Shown: in pieces, positions 35,194 through 43,333 of the stretch
Layout: every line of letters starts with the position of its first letter
How positions within the stretch are numbered: the stretch's first letter is position 1
Assembly: GCA_031553775.1 (NCBI GenBank)
Contig: JAVBLA010000007.1
Location: forward strand, 1-59,018
Length of the DNA: 59,018 nt
Reading direction: 5' to 3'
From: JAISFI01 sp031553775
Lineage (GTDB): Bacteria > Bacteroidota > Bacteroidia > Bacteroidales > Azobacteroidaceae
Position numbers and translations under genes: made by a program
The notes under the pieces: model-generated
What the model saw: only the letters and a program-made list of their open reading frames with translations
What the model was told of the DNA's origin: nothing
The model's database searches: none

Positions 35194-36375
35194 ATGGGAA
35201 CGTTTAATGTAAGCAAAGACGGTTTTTATGGAGAATTCGGAGGAGCATATGTCCCCGAAGTACTGAGCGCTAATGTGGAGAATCTGAGGAAATCATATCT
35301 GGAATATATGGAAGATCCGTCGTTCCGGCAGGAGTTCGAAAGCCTTTTACGGGATTACGTCGGCCGTCCTTCCCCGCTGTATCCGGCTAAGCGTTTATCG
35401 GAAAAATATGGTTGCAAGGTGTATCTTAAACGGGAAGACCTGAATCATACGGGAGCGCATAAGATCAATAACACGATCGGGCAGATTTTGTTAGCCAAAA
35501 GGATGGGAAAGACCAGGGTAATCGCAGAAACCGGCGCCGGCCAGCATGGTTTGGCAACAGCCACTGTCTGTGCCCTGATGGATATGGAATGTGTGATTTA
35601 TATGGGTGCTACAGATATTGAACGCCAGAAATTGAATGTCCAGAAAATGGAAATGCTCGGAGCTACCGTAGTGGCCGCAAGAAGCGGGAATATGACCCTG
35701 AACGATGCGGTAAACGAGGCTTTGGGAGACTGGTGTATGCATCCGGATGATACATTCTACATCATTGGATCGGCCGTGGGACCTCATCCGTATCCTGATA
35801 TGGTGGCCCGTTTCCAGTCTGTGATCAGTGAAGAAATCCGGAAACAATTGATGGAAAAAGAAGGACGTGATTATCCCGATTATATAGTGGCTTGTATCGG
35901 AGGAGGAAGTAATGCAGCCGGAGCTATTTATCATTACTTAGACGATTTGCGGGTGAATCTTCTTTTTGCCGAAGCTGCCGGAAAAGGATTGGACAGTGGA
36001 TTTTCAGCAGCAACCATTCACTTAGGCAAAACAGCCGTCTTGCATGGTAGTAAAACACTGGTCATGCAAACTGCCGACGGGGAACTGGAAGAGGCTTATT
36101 CTATCTCTGCCGGTCTGGACTATCCGGGTATCGGCCCGATGCATGCTCATCTGGCTTCGACCGGACGTTCCAAGGTGCTCGCAATTACGGATGAAGAAGC
36201 GTTGGAAGCCGCTTTTGAACTGACCCGCATGGAAGGAATTATTCCGGCTATGGAGTCTTCACATGCCTTGGCCGTACTGTCGAAAAAACAATTTAACCCG
36301 GAAGATGTGGTGGTGGTTAATTTGTCGGGTCGGGGGGACAAGGATATGGAGACTTATTTAGGAGTCAAGAACTAA
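35194..36375 (+). CDS. trpB: Tryptophan synthase beta subunit
   Basis: 393 residues, the TrpB1 type by length and motifs: GEFGGAYVPE, the PLP-lysine site HTGAHKINN, ETGAGQHG, GSAVGPHPYPD, the PLP-phosphate loop GGGSNAAGA, and SGRGDKD at the C-terminus. It makes Trp from indole and Ser. The gene stands alone: trpA and the other trp genes, which follow trpB in many Bacteroides, are absent here and pfkA comes next. It lies 24 bp after the attenuator U-tract. Either the remaining trp genes are elsewhere, or the organism lives by indole salvage. Confidence 0.95.
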   Translation: MGTFNVSKDGFYGEFGGAYVPEVLSANVENLRKSYLEYMEDPSFRQEFESLLRDYVGRPSPLYPAKRLSEKYGCKVYLKREDLNHTGAHKINNTIGQILLAKRMGKTRVIAETGAGQHGLATATVCALMDMECVIYMGATDIERQKLNVQKMEMLGATVVAARSGNMTLNDAVNEALGDWCMHPDDTFYIIGSAVGPHPYPDMVARFQSVISEEIRKQLMEKEGRDYPDYIVACIGGGSNAAGAIYHYLDDLRVNLLFAEAAGKGLDSGFSAATIHLGKTAVLHGSKTLVMQTADGELEEAYSISAGLDYPGIGPMHAHLASTGRSKVLAITDEEALEAAFELTRMEGIIPAMESSHALAVLSKKQFNPEDVVVVNLSGRGDKDMETYLGVKN

Positions 36376-36380
36376 AAGTT

Positions 36381-36412
36381 AAAAACTAAAAACTAAAAAC
36401 TAAAAACTAAAA
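36381..36412. repeat. Tandem heptad repeat (AAAAACT)4
   Basis: Four perfect copies of AAAAACT (36381-36408) plus AAAA lie directly after the trpB stop codon. It is a 7-bp period like the CAATTTT repeats elsewhere in the window, but with a different unit. Confidence 0.75.
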
Positions 36413-36487
36413 GTGAAGAATTGGATAAGGAGGGCCTTTCATTGTATTAAAGTTTCTGAAGTTATTTCGTGGTTTCGGGGGAATGAC

Positions 36488-36495
36488 TACCTTTG
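36488..36495 (+). promoter_or_regulatory. -7 box for pfkA
   Basis: A perfect TACCTTTG. It overlaps the beginning of an extended pfkA reading frame (ATG 36483), which shows that the true start must be downstream, at 36510 or 36516. Confidence 0.55.
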
Positions 36496-36515
36496 CATCT
36501 TCAAAATATATGAAT

Positions 36516-37496
36516 ATGACGGATATCAAGTGTATTGGCATTCTGACATCAGGTGGAGATGCTCCCGGGATGAATGCCGCCATCCGTGCGGTAACTCGCG
36601 CCGCGATCTACAACGGATGGGAAGTGAAGGGGATTTACAGGGGATACAGAGGCTTGATCACAAACGAAATTGTGCCTTTTAAGACAAACAATGTCAGTAA
36701 TATTATCCAACAGGGAGGAACGATCCTGAAAACGGCCCGTTGTGAGGAATTCACTACGGTGGAAGGCCGGAATACCGCTTATGAAAATATGCGGAAAGAA
36801 GGAATCGATGCCCTGGTTGTGATCGGTGGGGACGGTTCGCTGACCGGCGCCCGGATTTTTGCCCATGAACACGATGTTCCCATCGTGGGACTACCGGGTA
36901 CCATCGATAACGACCTGGCCGGAACGGATACTACCATCGGATACGATACGGCTTTGAATACCATCATGGAAGCTGTAGATAAGATCCGCGATACGGCTAC
37001 ATCGCACGAACGGCTTTTCTTTATCGAAGTCATGGGACGGGATGCCGGATTCCTGGCTCTGAACGGAGCCATTGCTTCAGGAGCCGAGGCAGCCATTATC
37101 CCGGAAATATTTACGGAAGTCGATCAACTGGAGGAACTGATCAAAAACGGTTTCAGGAAGTCTAAAAACAGTAGTATTGTACTGGTTGCCGAAAGCGAAA
37201 TCACCGGAGGCGCCATGGGCATGGCAGAACGTGTCAAAAATGAATACCCGGAATATGATGTACGGGTAACGATCCTGGGGCATATACAGCGGGGTGGTTC
37301 GCCTACGGCTACCGACCGTATCTTAGCCAGCCGGATGGGAGCTGCTGCCATCGATGCACTGAACGACGACCAACGCAATGTGATGATCGGTATACAGGAT
37401 GATAAAATCGTGTATGTTCCTTTTTCTAAGGCGATTAAAAAAGATAAGCCTATCAATCGGGACTTGTTGAATACATTAAGAATACTATCTATTTAA
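36516..37496 (+). CDS. pfkA: 6-phosphofructokinase
   Basis: 326 residues from ATG 36516 (36510 is also possible), matching the usual bacterial length. ATP and F6P site motifs: GILTSGGDAPGMN, VVIGGDGSLTGA, LPGTIDNDLAGTD (catalytic Asp), FIEVMGRDAGFLAL and LGHIQRGGSPTATDR. The GGDGS form (Gly after Asp) indicates ATP rather than pyrophosphate as phosphoryl donor. It commits fructose 6-phosphate to glycolysis in the cytoplasm. A strong terminator follows at once, so the gene is a single transcript. Confidence 0.96.
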   Translation: MTDIKCIGILTSGGDAPGMNAAIRAVTRAAIYNGWEVKGIYRGYRGLITNEIVPFKTNNVSNIIQQGGTILKTARCEEFTTVEGRNTAYENMRKEGIDALVVIGGDGSLTGARIFAHEHDVPIVGLPGTIDNDLAGTDTTIGYDTALNTIMEAVDKIRDTATSHERLFFIEVMGRDAGFLALNGAIASGAEAAIIPEIFTEVDQLEELIKNGFRKSKNSSIVLVAESEITGGAMGMAERVKNEYPEYDVRVTILGHIQRGGSPTATDRILASRMGAAAIDALNDDQRNVMIGIQDDKIVYVPFSKAIKKDKPINRDLLNTLRILSI

Positions 37497-37501
37497 TGAA
37501 T

Positions 37502-37556
37502 AAAAGGGTTGTTATAGAAAAGATCATGGAAGTGACGATATAACAACCCTTTTTTA
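37502..37556 (+). terminator. Intrinsic terminator after pfkA
   Basis: AAAAGGGTTGTTATA (37502-37516) pairs with TATAACAACCCTTTT (from 37539) around a loop of about 22 bases, followed by a T-run. A 15-bp perfect stem. Confidence 0.85.
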
Positions 37557-37684
37557 ATATACTCCGTTATTCGATCCAAAACTTAGTGTTATGCCAATTT
37601 GTTACAACTGATGATTAATGCTCAGATATCCATGGAGTTTTTTATACTGCAATGCCTTATGAATAAAAATTGATTCAAACAACA

Positions 37685-40570
37685 ATGGAAGCCAAAAAAC
37701 ATTTTAACGGTCTGACAGATGACCAGGTATTGGAAAGCAGGCGGCAATACGGTGAAAATCTTCTCTCTCCTCCGAAAAGAGATCCCTGGTGGAAATTGTT
37801 TCTGGAGAAATTTGGAGATCCGATCATCCGTATTTTGTTGATAGCCGCATTTTTATCGCTGGGAATCTCATTTGTTCATAACGAATTTGCAGAAACCATC
37901 GGTATTTTTTGCGCTATTTTTCTTTCTATCGGAGTGGCCTTCTGGTTTGAAATGGATGCAAACAGGAAATTTGATATCCTGAACCAGGTGAATGACGATA
38001 CCTTGATCAAGGTGATCCGTAACGGACAGATCCGGGAAATACCCAAAAAAGAAATAGTAGTAGGAGATGTGATACTGCTTGAAACCGGAGAAGAAATCCC
38101 GGCCGATGCGGAATTGCTGGAAACGGTCTCTCTTCAGGTAAACGAATCCAGTCTTACGGGAGAACCTGTGATCGATAAAACCACAGATCCCGAAGATTTC
38201 GACAGCGAGGCAACCTATCCGTCTAACATGATTTACCGGGGGACTACGATTGTCGACGGACATTGTACTGCCAGGGTTCAAGCCGTAGGTGATGCCACTG
38301 AATTCGGGAAAGTAGCCCGTGAAGCCACTCAAATGAGCGGAGAGGAAACTCCTTTGAACAAACAATTGGAAGGCCTGGCACGGTTTATCGGCGTGCTTGG
38401 GTTTTTACTGGCGGCGTTGACTTTTTCCACTTTATTTATCAAAGATATTTTCTTCGGTGGAGTAGAATACACCTGGGGACAATTAGGCTTGTTAGGAGCT
38501 GTAATCATTGCCGCCATGGTTGCTCTGACCAAAGTCTGGCTACCTATTATTTACGATGGATTTCAACTGATAGGAAAAGAAAAGACACTTCCCCGTTCAG
38601 TAAAAAAAGGCGGTTGGATCCGTTGGATTATTACCGGTATCCTGGTCTTCGTACTTTTATGCAGTGTGGGTTTTGCTTTCGGAGTCAATGCATTGGAACC
38701 TTCGGCATGGATATCGATCGATACCGCCGGGAAGGTGTTACAGTATTTCATGGTGGCAGTCACCCTGATTGTAGTTGCCGTTCCGGAAGGACTTCCGATG
38801 AGTGTTACCCTGAGTCTGGCGCTGAGCATGCGCCGGATGCTGAAAACCAATAACCTGGTGCGTAAAATGCATGCCTGCGAGACGATGGGAGCCACTACCG
38901 TGATCTGTACGGATAAGACCGGTACATTGACACAAAACCAAATGCAGGTGTACCAAACTCGTTTTTATGGTTTGACTGACCAGCAAATTACGGACAATGA
39001 AACGGAAACAGCCATTCTGATCAAAGAAGGGATTGCCGCTAATTCTACGGCTTATTTGGATTATTCCGATCCGAACAGGATCCGCTCGCTGGGTAACCCT
39101 ACCGAAGCGGCGTTGTTGCTTTGGCTGGGCGATCATTATATTAATTATTTGGAGTTGCGCGAAGATGTGACAGTTGTCGACCAGTTGACATTTTCCACGG
39201 AGCGCAAGTATATGGCTACATTAGTCGATTCCCCCTTACTCCAGAAACGGATTTTATATGTGAAAGGTGCTCCGGAAATTGTATTTTCCAAATGTAATAA
39301 GGTTGTTACGGAAGATGGTTTGAAGGAAGCGCTTCCTTTCCGCGCAGTTGTGGAAGAACAACTGCTGCAATACCAGAATCAGGCGATGCGGACTTTGGGT
39401 TTTGCCTATCAGGAGATCGATAAAGAGGATATCCGTGATGTTCGTACATTAGTGGAGAGTAAACTGTCTTTTCTGGGAGTGGTTGCCATTTCCGATCCTG
39501 TACGGGAAGATGTTCCTGCTGCGGTGACTAAATGCCTGCAGGCCGGTATACAGGTGAAAATCGTAACGGGAGATACTCCCGGAACGGCCCGTGAAATCGG
39601 TCGCCAGATCGGTATCTGGGAAGAAAAAGATACGGCTGAAAATATCATCACCGGAGTAGAATTCGAATCTCTGACGGATGAAGAAGCCCTGAAGCGTGTG
39701 CAAAAACTAAAGATCATGTGCAGGGCGCGGCCGACAGATAAACAACGCCTGGTACAATTATTACAGCATTGCGGGGAAATTGTGGCGGTGACCGGTGACG
39801 GTACCAACGATGCACCGGCATTGAATTTCGCCCAGGTGGGACTTTCTATGGGTTCCGGAACTTCCGTTGCAAAAGAAGCCAGTGATATCACTTTACTGGA
39901 CGACTCGTTCAATAGCATCGCTACCGCTGTGATGTGGGGACGTTCCCTCTATAAGAACATCCAGCGTTTCATCCTGTTCCAATTAACCATCAATGTAACC
40001 GCCCTGGTAATTGTTTTCTTAGGCTCCATCTTCGGCCATGAACTTCCGCTGACGGTCACACAAATGCTATGGGTAAACCTGATCATGGATACTTTCGCTG
40101 CCGGGGCATTGGCCTCGTTACCTCCCGAACCCAATGTGATGAAGCATAAACCCCGGAAAAACGATGCTTTCATCATTACTCCCGATATGCGTTTCAACAT
40201 CCTGTTCACAGGCTTTTCGTTCGTAGTATTGCTGCTTGGATTGTTATACTGGTTTACCAACAACGGAGAAGTCAGTCCTTACGATTTATCCCGCTTCTTC
40301 ACTATTTTTGTATTGCTGCAATTCTGGAATATGTTCAATGCCAAAGCCTTCAGAACCGGAAAATCGGCTTTCAAAGGAATGAAAAACAGTATGGGATTTG
40401 TTCTCGTTTCCATCCTGATCCTGATCGGACAGTTCCTGATCGTGGAATTCGGAGGAGAAGTCTTCCGTACCGTCCCCCTCACCCTCAAAGATTGGGCAAT
40501 CATTATCGGGGCTACTTCCGGAGTGCTGTGGATTGGGGAGCTGATGCGGATAATACGCTTTCGCAAATAA
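37685..40570 (+). CDS. Ca2+-type P-type ATPase (P2 family)
   Basis: 961 residues from ATG 37685; an in-frame TTG at 37670 was not used. Domains: N-terminal cation-ATPase domain (HFNGLTDDQVLESRRQYGEN), actuator domain with NESSLTGEPV, the ion-path motif VAVPEGLPMSVTLSLA, the phosphorylation site CTDKTGTLTQ, the nucleotide domain with VKGAPEIV, TGDGTNDAPAL, and a C-terminal transport domain with NLIMDTFAAGALA. The PEGLP motif and overall length match plasma-membrane calcium-type (PMCA-like) pumps, exporting Ca2+ at the expense of ATP. It is monocistronic and converges on the next gene. Confidence 0.92.
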   Translation: MEAKKHFNGLTDDQVLESRRQYGENLLSPPKRDPWWKLFLEKFGDPIIRILLIAAFLSLGISFVHNEFAETIGIFCAIFLSIGVAFWFEMDANRKFDILNQVNDDTLIKVIRNGQIREIPKKEIVVGDVILLETGEEIPADAELLETVSLQVNESSLTGEPVIDKTTDPEDFDSEATYPSNMIYRGTTIVDGHCTARVQAVGDATEFGKVAREATQMSGEETPLNKQLEGLARFIGVLGFLLAALTFSTLFIKDIFFGGVEYTWGQLGLLGAVIIAAMVALTKVWLPIIYDGFQLIGKEKTLPRSVKKGGWIRWIITGILVFVLLCSVGFAFGVNALEPSAWISIDTAGKVLQYFMVAVTLIVVAVPEGLPMSVTLSLALSMRRMLKTNNLVRKMHACETMGATTVICTDKTGTLTQNQMQVYQTRFYGLTDQQITDNETETAILIKEGIAANSTAYLDYSDPNRIRSLGNPTEAALLLWLGDHYINYLELREDVTVVDQLTFSTERKYMATLVDSPLLQKRILYVKGAPEIVFSKCNKVVTEDGLKEALPFRAVVEEQLLQYQNQAMRTLGFAYQEIDKEDIRDVRTLVESKLSFLGVVAISDPVREDVPAAVTKCLQAGIQVKIVTGDTPGTAREIGRQIGIWEEKDTAENIITGVEFESLTDEEALKRVQKLKIMCRARPTDKQRLVQLLQHCGEIVAVTGDGTNDAPALNFAQVGLSMGSGTSVAKEASDITLLDDSFNSIATAVMWGRSLYKNIQRFILFQLTINVTALVIVFLGSIFGHELPLTVTQMLWVNLIMDTFAAGALASLPPEPNVMKHKPRKNDAFIITPDMRFNILFTGFSFVVLLLGLLYWFTNNGEVSPYDLSRFFTIFVLLQFWNMFNAKAFRTGKSAFKGMKNSMGFVLVSILILIGQFLIVEFGGEVFRTVPLTLKDWAIIIGATSGVLWIGELMRIIRFRK

Positions 40571-40630
40571 TTGAAAATTGAAATACATGCGTTCAAATTT
40601 TCAATTTTCAATTTTCAATTTTCAATTATT
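40566..40630. terminator. Heptad-repeat inverted repeat between convergent genes
   Basis: AATAATTGAAAATTGAA (40566-40582) is perfectly inverted at 40614-40630, with further CAATTTT units between. The 17-bp AT-rich stem sits exactly between the ends of the ATPase gene and the convergent gene, so it may end transcription from both sides. Confidence 0.5.
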
Positions 40631-40631
40631 C

Positions 40632-42845
40632 TCATCTGCTCCTCCGAACCCCCTCAAACCTCCCACTCCCCGTTCTCTGGTAGTGCTGAAACTGCTGCGC
40701 CTTCATTTGTCCCCTGTTGCGGGAAAGTTCCGAGCGGTTTAGTTCCTGTGTGACTTGTGGGGAGGGTGCCGGGCGACTTGTTCCTATCTGCTGGCGGGAA
40801 GTTCCGGTGTGTTCTGTTCCCAGGTTGTTTACCCGGTTCCAGGATCCGTTGGTGTTTTTGGAATAGAGGTTTCCATCTCTTCCGGCATATACGCTATTAT
40901 TGGTATGTACCGTGGTTCCGTTGTATCCATGGGTAATTACTCCTTCTTTACCGCCTGAAGTCTGGTAGGCAAAAGCGGTTCCGTGTGCGGTGGTCACGTG
41001 TCCTGAACGCGCCCATTGGGAACCGTTGCTTACGGCGGAATGGCCCCATTGTGCGTAGGGGTTATGTGCCTGTGAGGTATGTCCGTAACTTCCGGTCCAG
41101 GGATTGTAGGTGTTGGCGGCTGTCCGGCCTCCGTACCATCCCTGCACGCTGGCGGAACGTCCGTAACGTCCGGTTGCCGGGTTATACCAGGCTGCGCTGC
41201 CGGCGGCCCCGTAGGGGCCGTAGACCGATCTTCCTGCGGCGAAACCACCTGTCCACGGGTTATAGACTGCACCACCTCCGTAGGTGTATGGCCATGGGCG
41301 GTAAACGGGATAAAAAGCTCCGGGTCCCCAGTAGACGTATGGCGGGTAATACCATCCTGTACCGTAAACGATTGCGGTGCTGACGATTGCTCCTACAGTG
41401 GCGCCTATGATGAATGCTCCGAAATATCCGCTGGTAGAGCTGCTTTCTACTGTGGTGGAAGTCGGATTGGTTTGAGTAACGTAAGTCACGTTATATACCG
41501 GGGAACTCGGTGGGATAGTGTATATTTCACTCGGGATGGAGTCTGCCGTTTTCCAGGGGCCTTTCGGGGAAGTGGAAACAAACCACACTGCCTGAAAGCA
41601 AAGGTAATACAAATCGCCTACTTTGATGACTTTATCCTGGGTATTGGTGGCATAATCCATGTTGGTTCCGTCGATCGGAGCAAAAGCAGGATTTCCGTCG
41701 TAATCCACATGCGCTTTTGCTTCTGCTTCCGCGCGGTTTACGACTACAGTGGTCGGAATTTGAGACAACATCACTGCATCGGATGCTTCCTGGGTTCCCG
41801 GAACGGAGGCCAGGATATGTCCTTTGGGAGAGTCCGACGGGATTTTGGCAAAATCGGCAGGCAGGTCGTTCCCTGCATAAGTCCAGGGACCTTTGAATGC
41901 TTTCGCCCGGAACCATCTTCCGGAAAGCAGGATATAATATTGGTTTTCAGCCTGGTCTACGAAGACGTCATTGTCTGAATTGCTGATGTATAACAGGTCT
42001 GTTTGAGGTATTTTTGTAAAAACCGGACTTCCTTCCGTAATGATCAGTTCGGCAGGTACATTACTGTAGTATACCACCGGCACATCGGTTGCCGCACGTG
42101 GGGGAATTTGTTTTTTTACGTCATCGAAATTCTGTCCGGAGGGCAGTGCAGACAGGTCTTTCGGCAGGGTAGAGGTTTGTTTCCAGGTGCCGTTGAGATT
42201 TTGTGTAGTCAGCCATACATCGTTAACCAGCAGGTAATATTGTTTGGTCGATTTTTGATAAAACAAGTCCCAATTCGTGTTTACCACAAACTCCATATCC
42301 GTTTTTTCGATAGGGGAGAATACAGGATCTCCTTGTACAATCAGTAAAATGGCCGGTTCAGCGCTGTAAAAAATAGCCGGAGGATCGTTTTTAACCTGTA
42401 CTGTGTTGGCTTTTACATCGGCCGGTTTGATTTCTGCCATGATGCGGTCTATTGAAAATGATTCCGATCCTTTAGGCATCATACTGATGAAAGTTTTCTT
42501 CATCGATTCGGCCTTGTTGGCATCTAAAGAAGGAAACCTCACATCTTTGTAATCGATATTATGCAAATAGGTAGTCCGGGCATCTTTGTCTGTTTTGGTG
42601 TCGCATACAAAAGATGCGACTCCGAGTACTTCCTGGCCTCCGCCGGGAGTCAGCCCGAAGGCAATTTCTCCGCTTAATTTTTTGTAATTATCCCACTTGT
42701 CTATTTGTGGTTGATAATATACGATGGTTGCAGAGGAGTTGGATACCTGGCGGGGCCATCCGATATCCTGTGTCAAATCTTGTTGGGCTTTGAGCGAGAC
42801 AGCCGAAAACAGGGCTATGCAGGCGAGGATTGTGAGATGTTTCAT
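40632..42845 (-). CDS. Exported three-repeat protein with Gly/Tyr-rich YNPWTG tail
   Basis: 737 residues; signal peptide 1-21. Three imperfect 80-residue repeats occupy about 155-235, 255-336 and 359-446. Each has the order x-D-P-x-F-x-x-I, T-D-x-x-Y-x-x-N, Y-Y-L-L-x-x-x-W-x and G-P-W-K-x-A-x-x-L-P. One hydrophobic segment lies at about 475-495. The tail (500-737) is rich in Gly, Tyr, Ser and Asn with repeated YNPWTG-x-Y-G motifs and ends in a basic FEGVRRSR. Similar proteins in proteobacteria have been labelled 'carbohydrate-binding family V/XII', without proof. I infer an envelope-anchored protein with the repeats in the periplasm. Function unknown. Confidence 0.7.
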   Translation of the reverse strand: MKHLTILACIALFSAVSLKAQQDLTQDIGWPRQVSNSSATIVYYQPQIDKWDNYKKLSGEIAFGLTPGGGQEVLGVASFVCDTKTDKDARTTYLHNIDYKDVRFPSLDANKAESMKKTFISMMPKGSESFSIDRIMAEIKPADVKANTVQVKNDPPAIFYSAEPAILLIVQGDPVFSPIEKTDMEFVVNTNWDLFYQKSTKQYYLLVNDVWLTTQNLNGTWKQTSTLPKDLSALPSGQNFDDVKKQIPPRAATDVPVVYYSNVPAELIITEGSPVFTKIPQTDLLYISNSDNDVFVDQAENQYYILLSGRWFRAKAFKGPWTYAGNDLPADFAKIPSDSPKGHILASVPGTQEASDAVMLSQIPTTVVVNRAEAEAKAHVDYDGNPAFAPIDGTNMDYATNTQDKVIKVGDLYYLCFQAVWFVSTSPKGPWKTADSIPSEIYTIPPSSPVYNVTYVTQTNPTSTTVESSSTSGYFGAFIIGATVGAIVSTAIVYGTGWYYPPYVYWGPGAFYPVYRPWPYTYGGGAVYNPWTGGFAAGRSVYGPYGAAGSAAWYNPATGRYGRSASVQGWYGGRTAANTYNPWTGSYGHTSQAHNPYAQWGHSAVSNGSQWARSGHVTTAHGTAFAYQTSGGKEGVITHGYNGTTVHTNNSVYAGRDGNLYSKNTNGSWNRVNNLGTEHTGTSRQQIGTSRPAPSPQVTQELNRSELSRNRGQMKAQQFQHYQRTGSGRFEGVRRSR

Positions 42846-42994
42846 TTTAAATTGAAAATTGATAATTGCTTAATGGCGAACGTTGTTTGACAATTGAAAA
42901 TTAGTAATGATTATTTGTGTTTATTATATTAACAAAAAAAGAGGGAAAGTGTTTGGGGTAATCTTAAGTATCTATTGATCATTATGAGGAATAT

Positions 42995-43035
42995 TATATC
43001 CCGTCATTGCGAAGGCAAAGCCTGAAGCAATCTCC
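42995..43035 (+). repeat. 41-bp direct repeat, left copy
   Basis: It starts TATATCCCGTCATTGCG and ends CAATCTCC. It matches 53993-54033 in 40 of 41 positions, same orientation. The right part also forms a hairpin with 43048-43057 (GAAGCAATCT/AGATTGCTTC). Sequences with GTCATTGCG...GAAGCAATCTC are widespread dispersed repeats in many bacterial genomes. Confidence 0.85.
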
Positions 43036-43170
43036 TGCTAATCTCTATAGATTGCTTCGCTATTTTTCGCACTGATGGACTTTTTCAGCATTTAACGTAT
43101 CCTTTTTGTCGTTATTTTACTCAAAGATGAAATTAGTTTGGTTAAAAAAAACATAATTTAATACATTAAA

Positions 43171-43202
43171 TTTGGATTTTTAATATTTGTAAAATATATT
43201 TG
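43171..43202 (+). promoter_or_regulatory. Promoter of the tRNA-like RNA and RHS operon
   Basis: -33 TTTG (43171-43174), a 20-bp spacer, and -7 TATATTTG (43195-43202). The expected start point, about 43208, coincides with the first base of the 11-bp stem of the structured RNA. Confidence 0.65.
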
Positions 43203-43208
43203 CCAACG

Positions 43209-43292
43209 AATGAATTTCGTAGCTTAATTATTAGAGCAAACTGAGCAATCACCTTGGATGTCGGTGTGAGTCCGGCCGAAATTCATTTTTTT
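43209..43292 (+). ncRNA. tRNA-like structured RNA ahead of the toxin operon
   Basis: A perfect 11-bp stem, AATGAATTTCG (43209-43219) with CGAAATTCATT (43277-43287), closes an 80-base element and runs into a T-tract. Inside, GTAGCTTAATTATTAGAGC imitates a tRNA D-arm (GCTT 43222-43225 pairs with GAGC 43234-43237). GTCGG-TGTGAGT-CCGGC (43260-43276) is a 5-bp T-arm with a 7-base loop, directly joined to the acceptor-like stem. The 21 bases between (43239-43259) do not form a normal anticodon arm, and ATT stands where CCA would follow. It is either a decayed tRNA gene or a regulatory or mimic RNA. The T-tract suggests it also acts as a terminator 40 bp before the operon. Confidence 0.5.
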
Positions 43293-43333
43293 CATTACGA
43301 TTATTTGCTTAACTTCACTTAAGTTTAATACTT

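Noticed and set aside
36381..36412. Short regular repeats considered as a CRISPR remnant
   Set aside because: The units are 7 bp and directly adjacent, with no spacers, and no cas gene is present.
41079..41978. A 299-codon open frame antisense to the YNPWTG-repeat gene
   Set aside because: It has no signal, motif or promoter. It exists because the GC-rich repeat codons of the real gene avoid stops on the other strand.
43209..43292. Cobalamin or other known riboswitch upstream of the toxin operon
   Set aside because: The GGTGTGAGTCCGG stretch slightly recalls a B12-box region, but the other conserved parts are missing and the tRNA-like arms explain it better.
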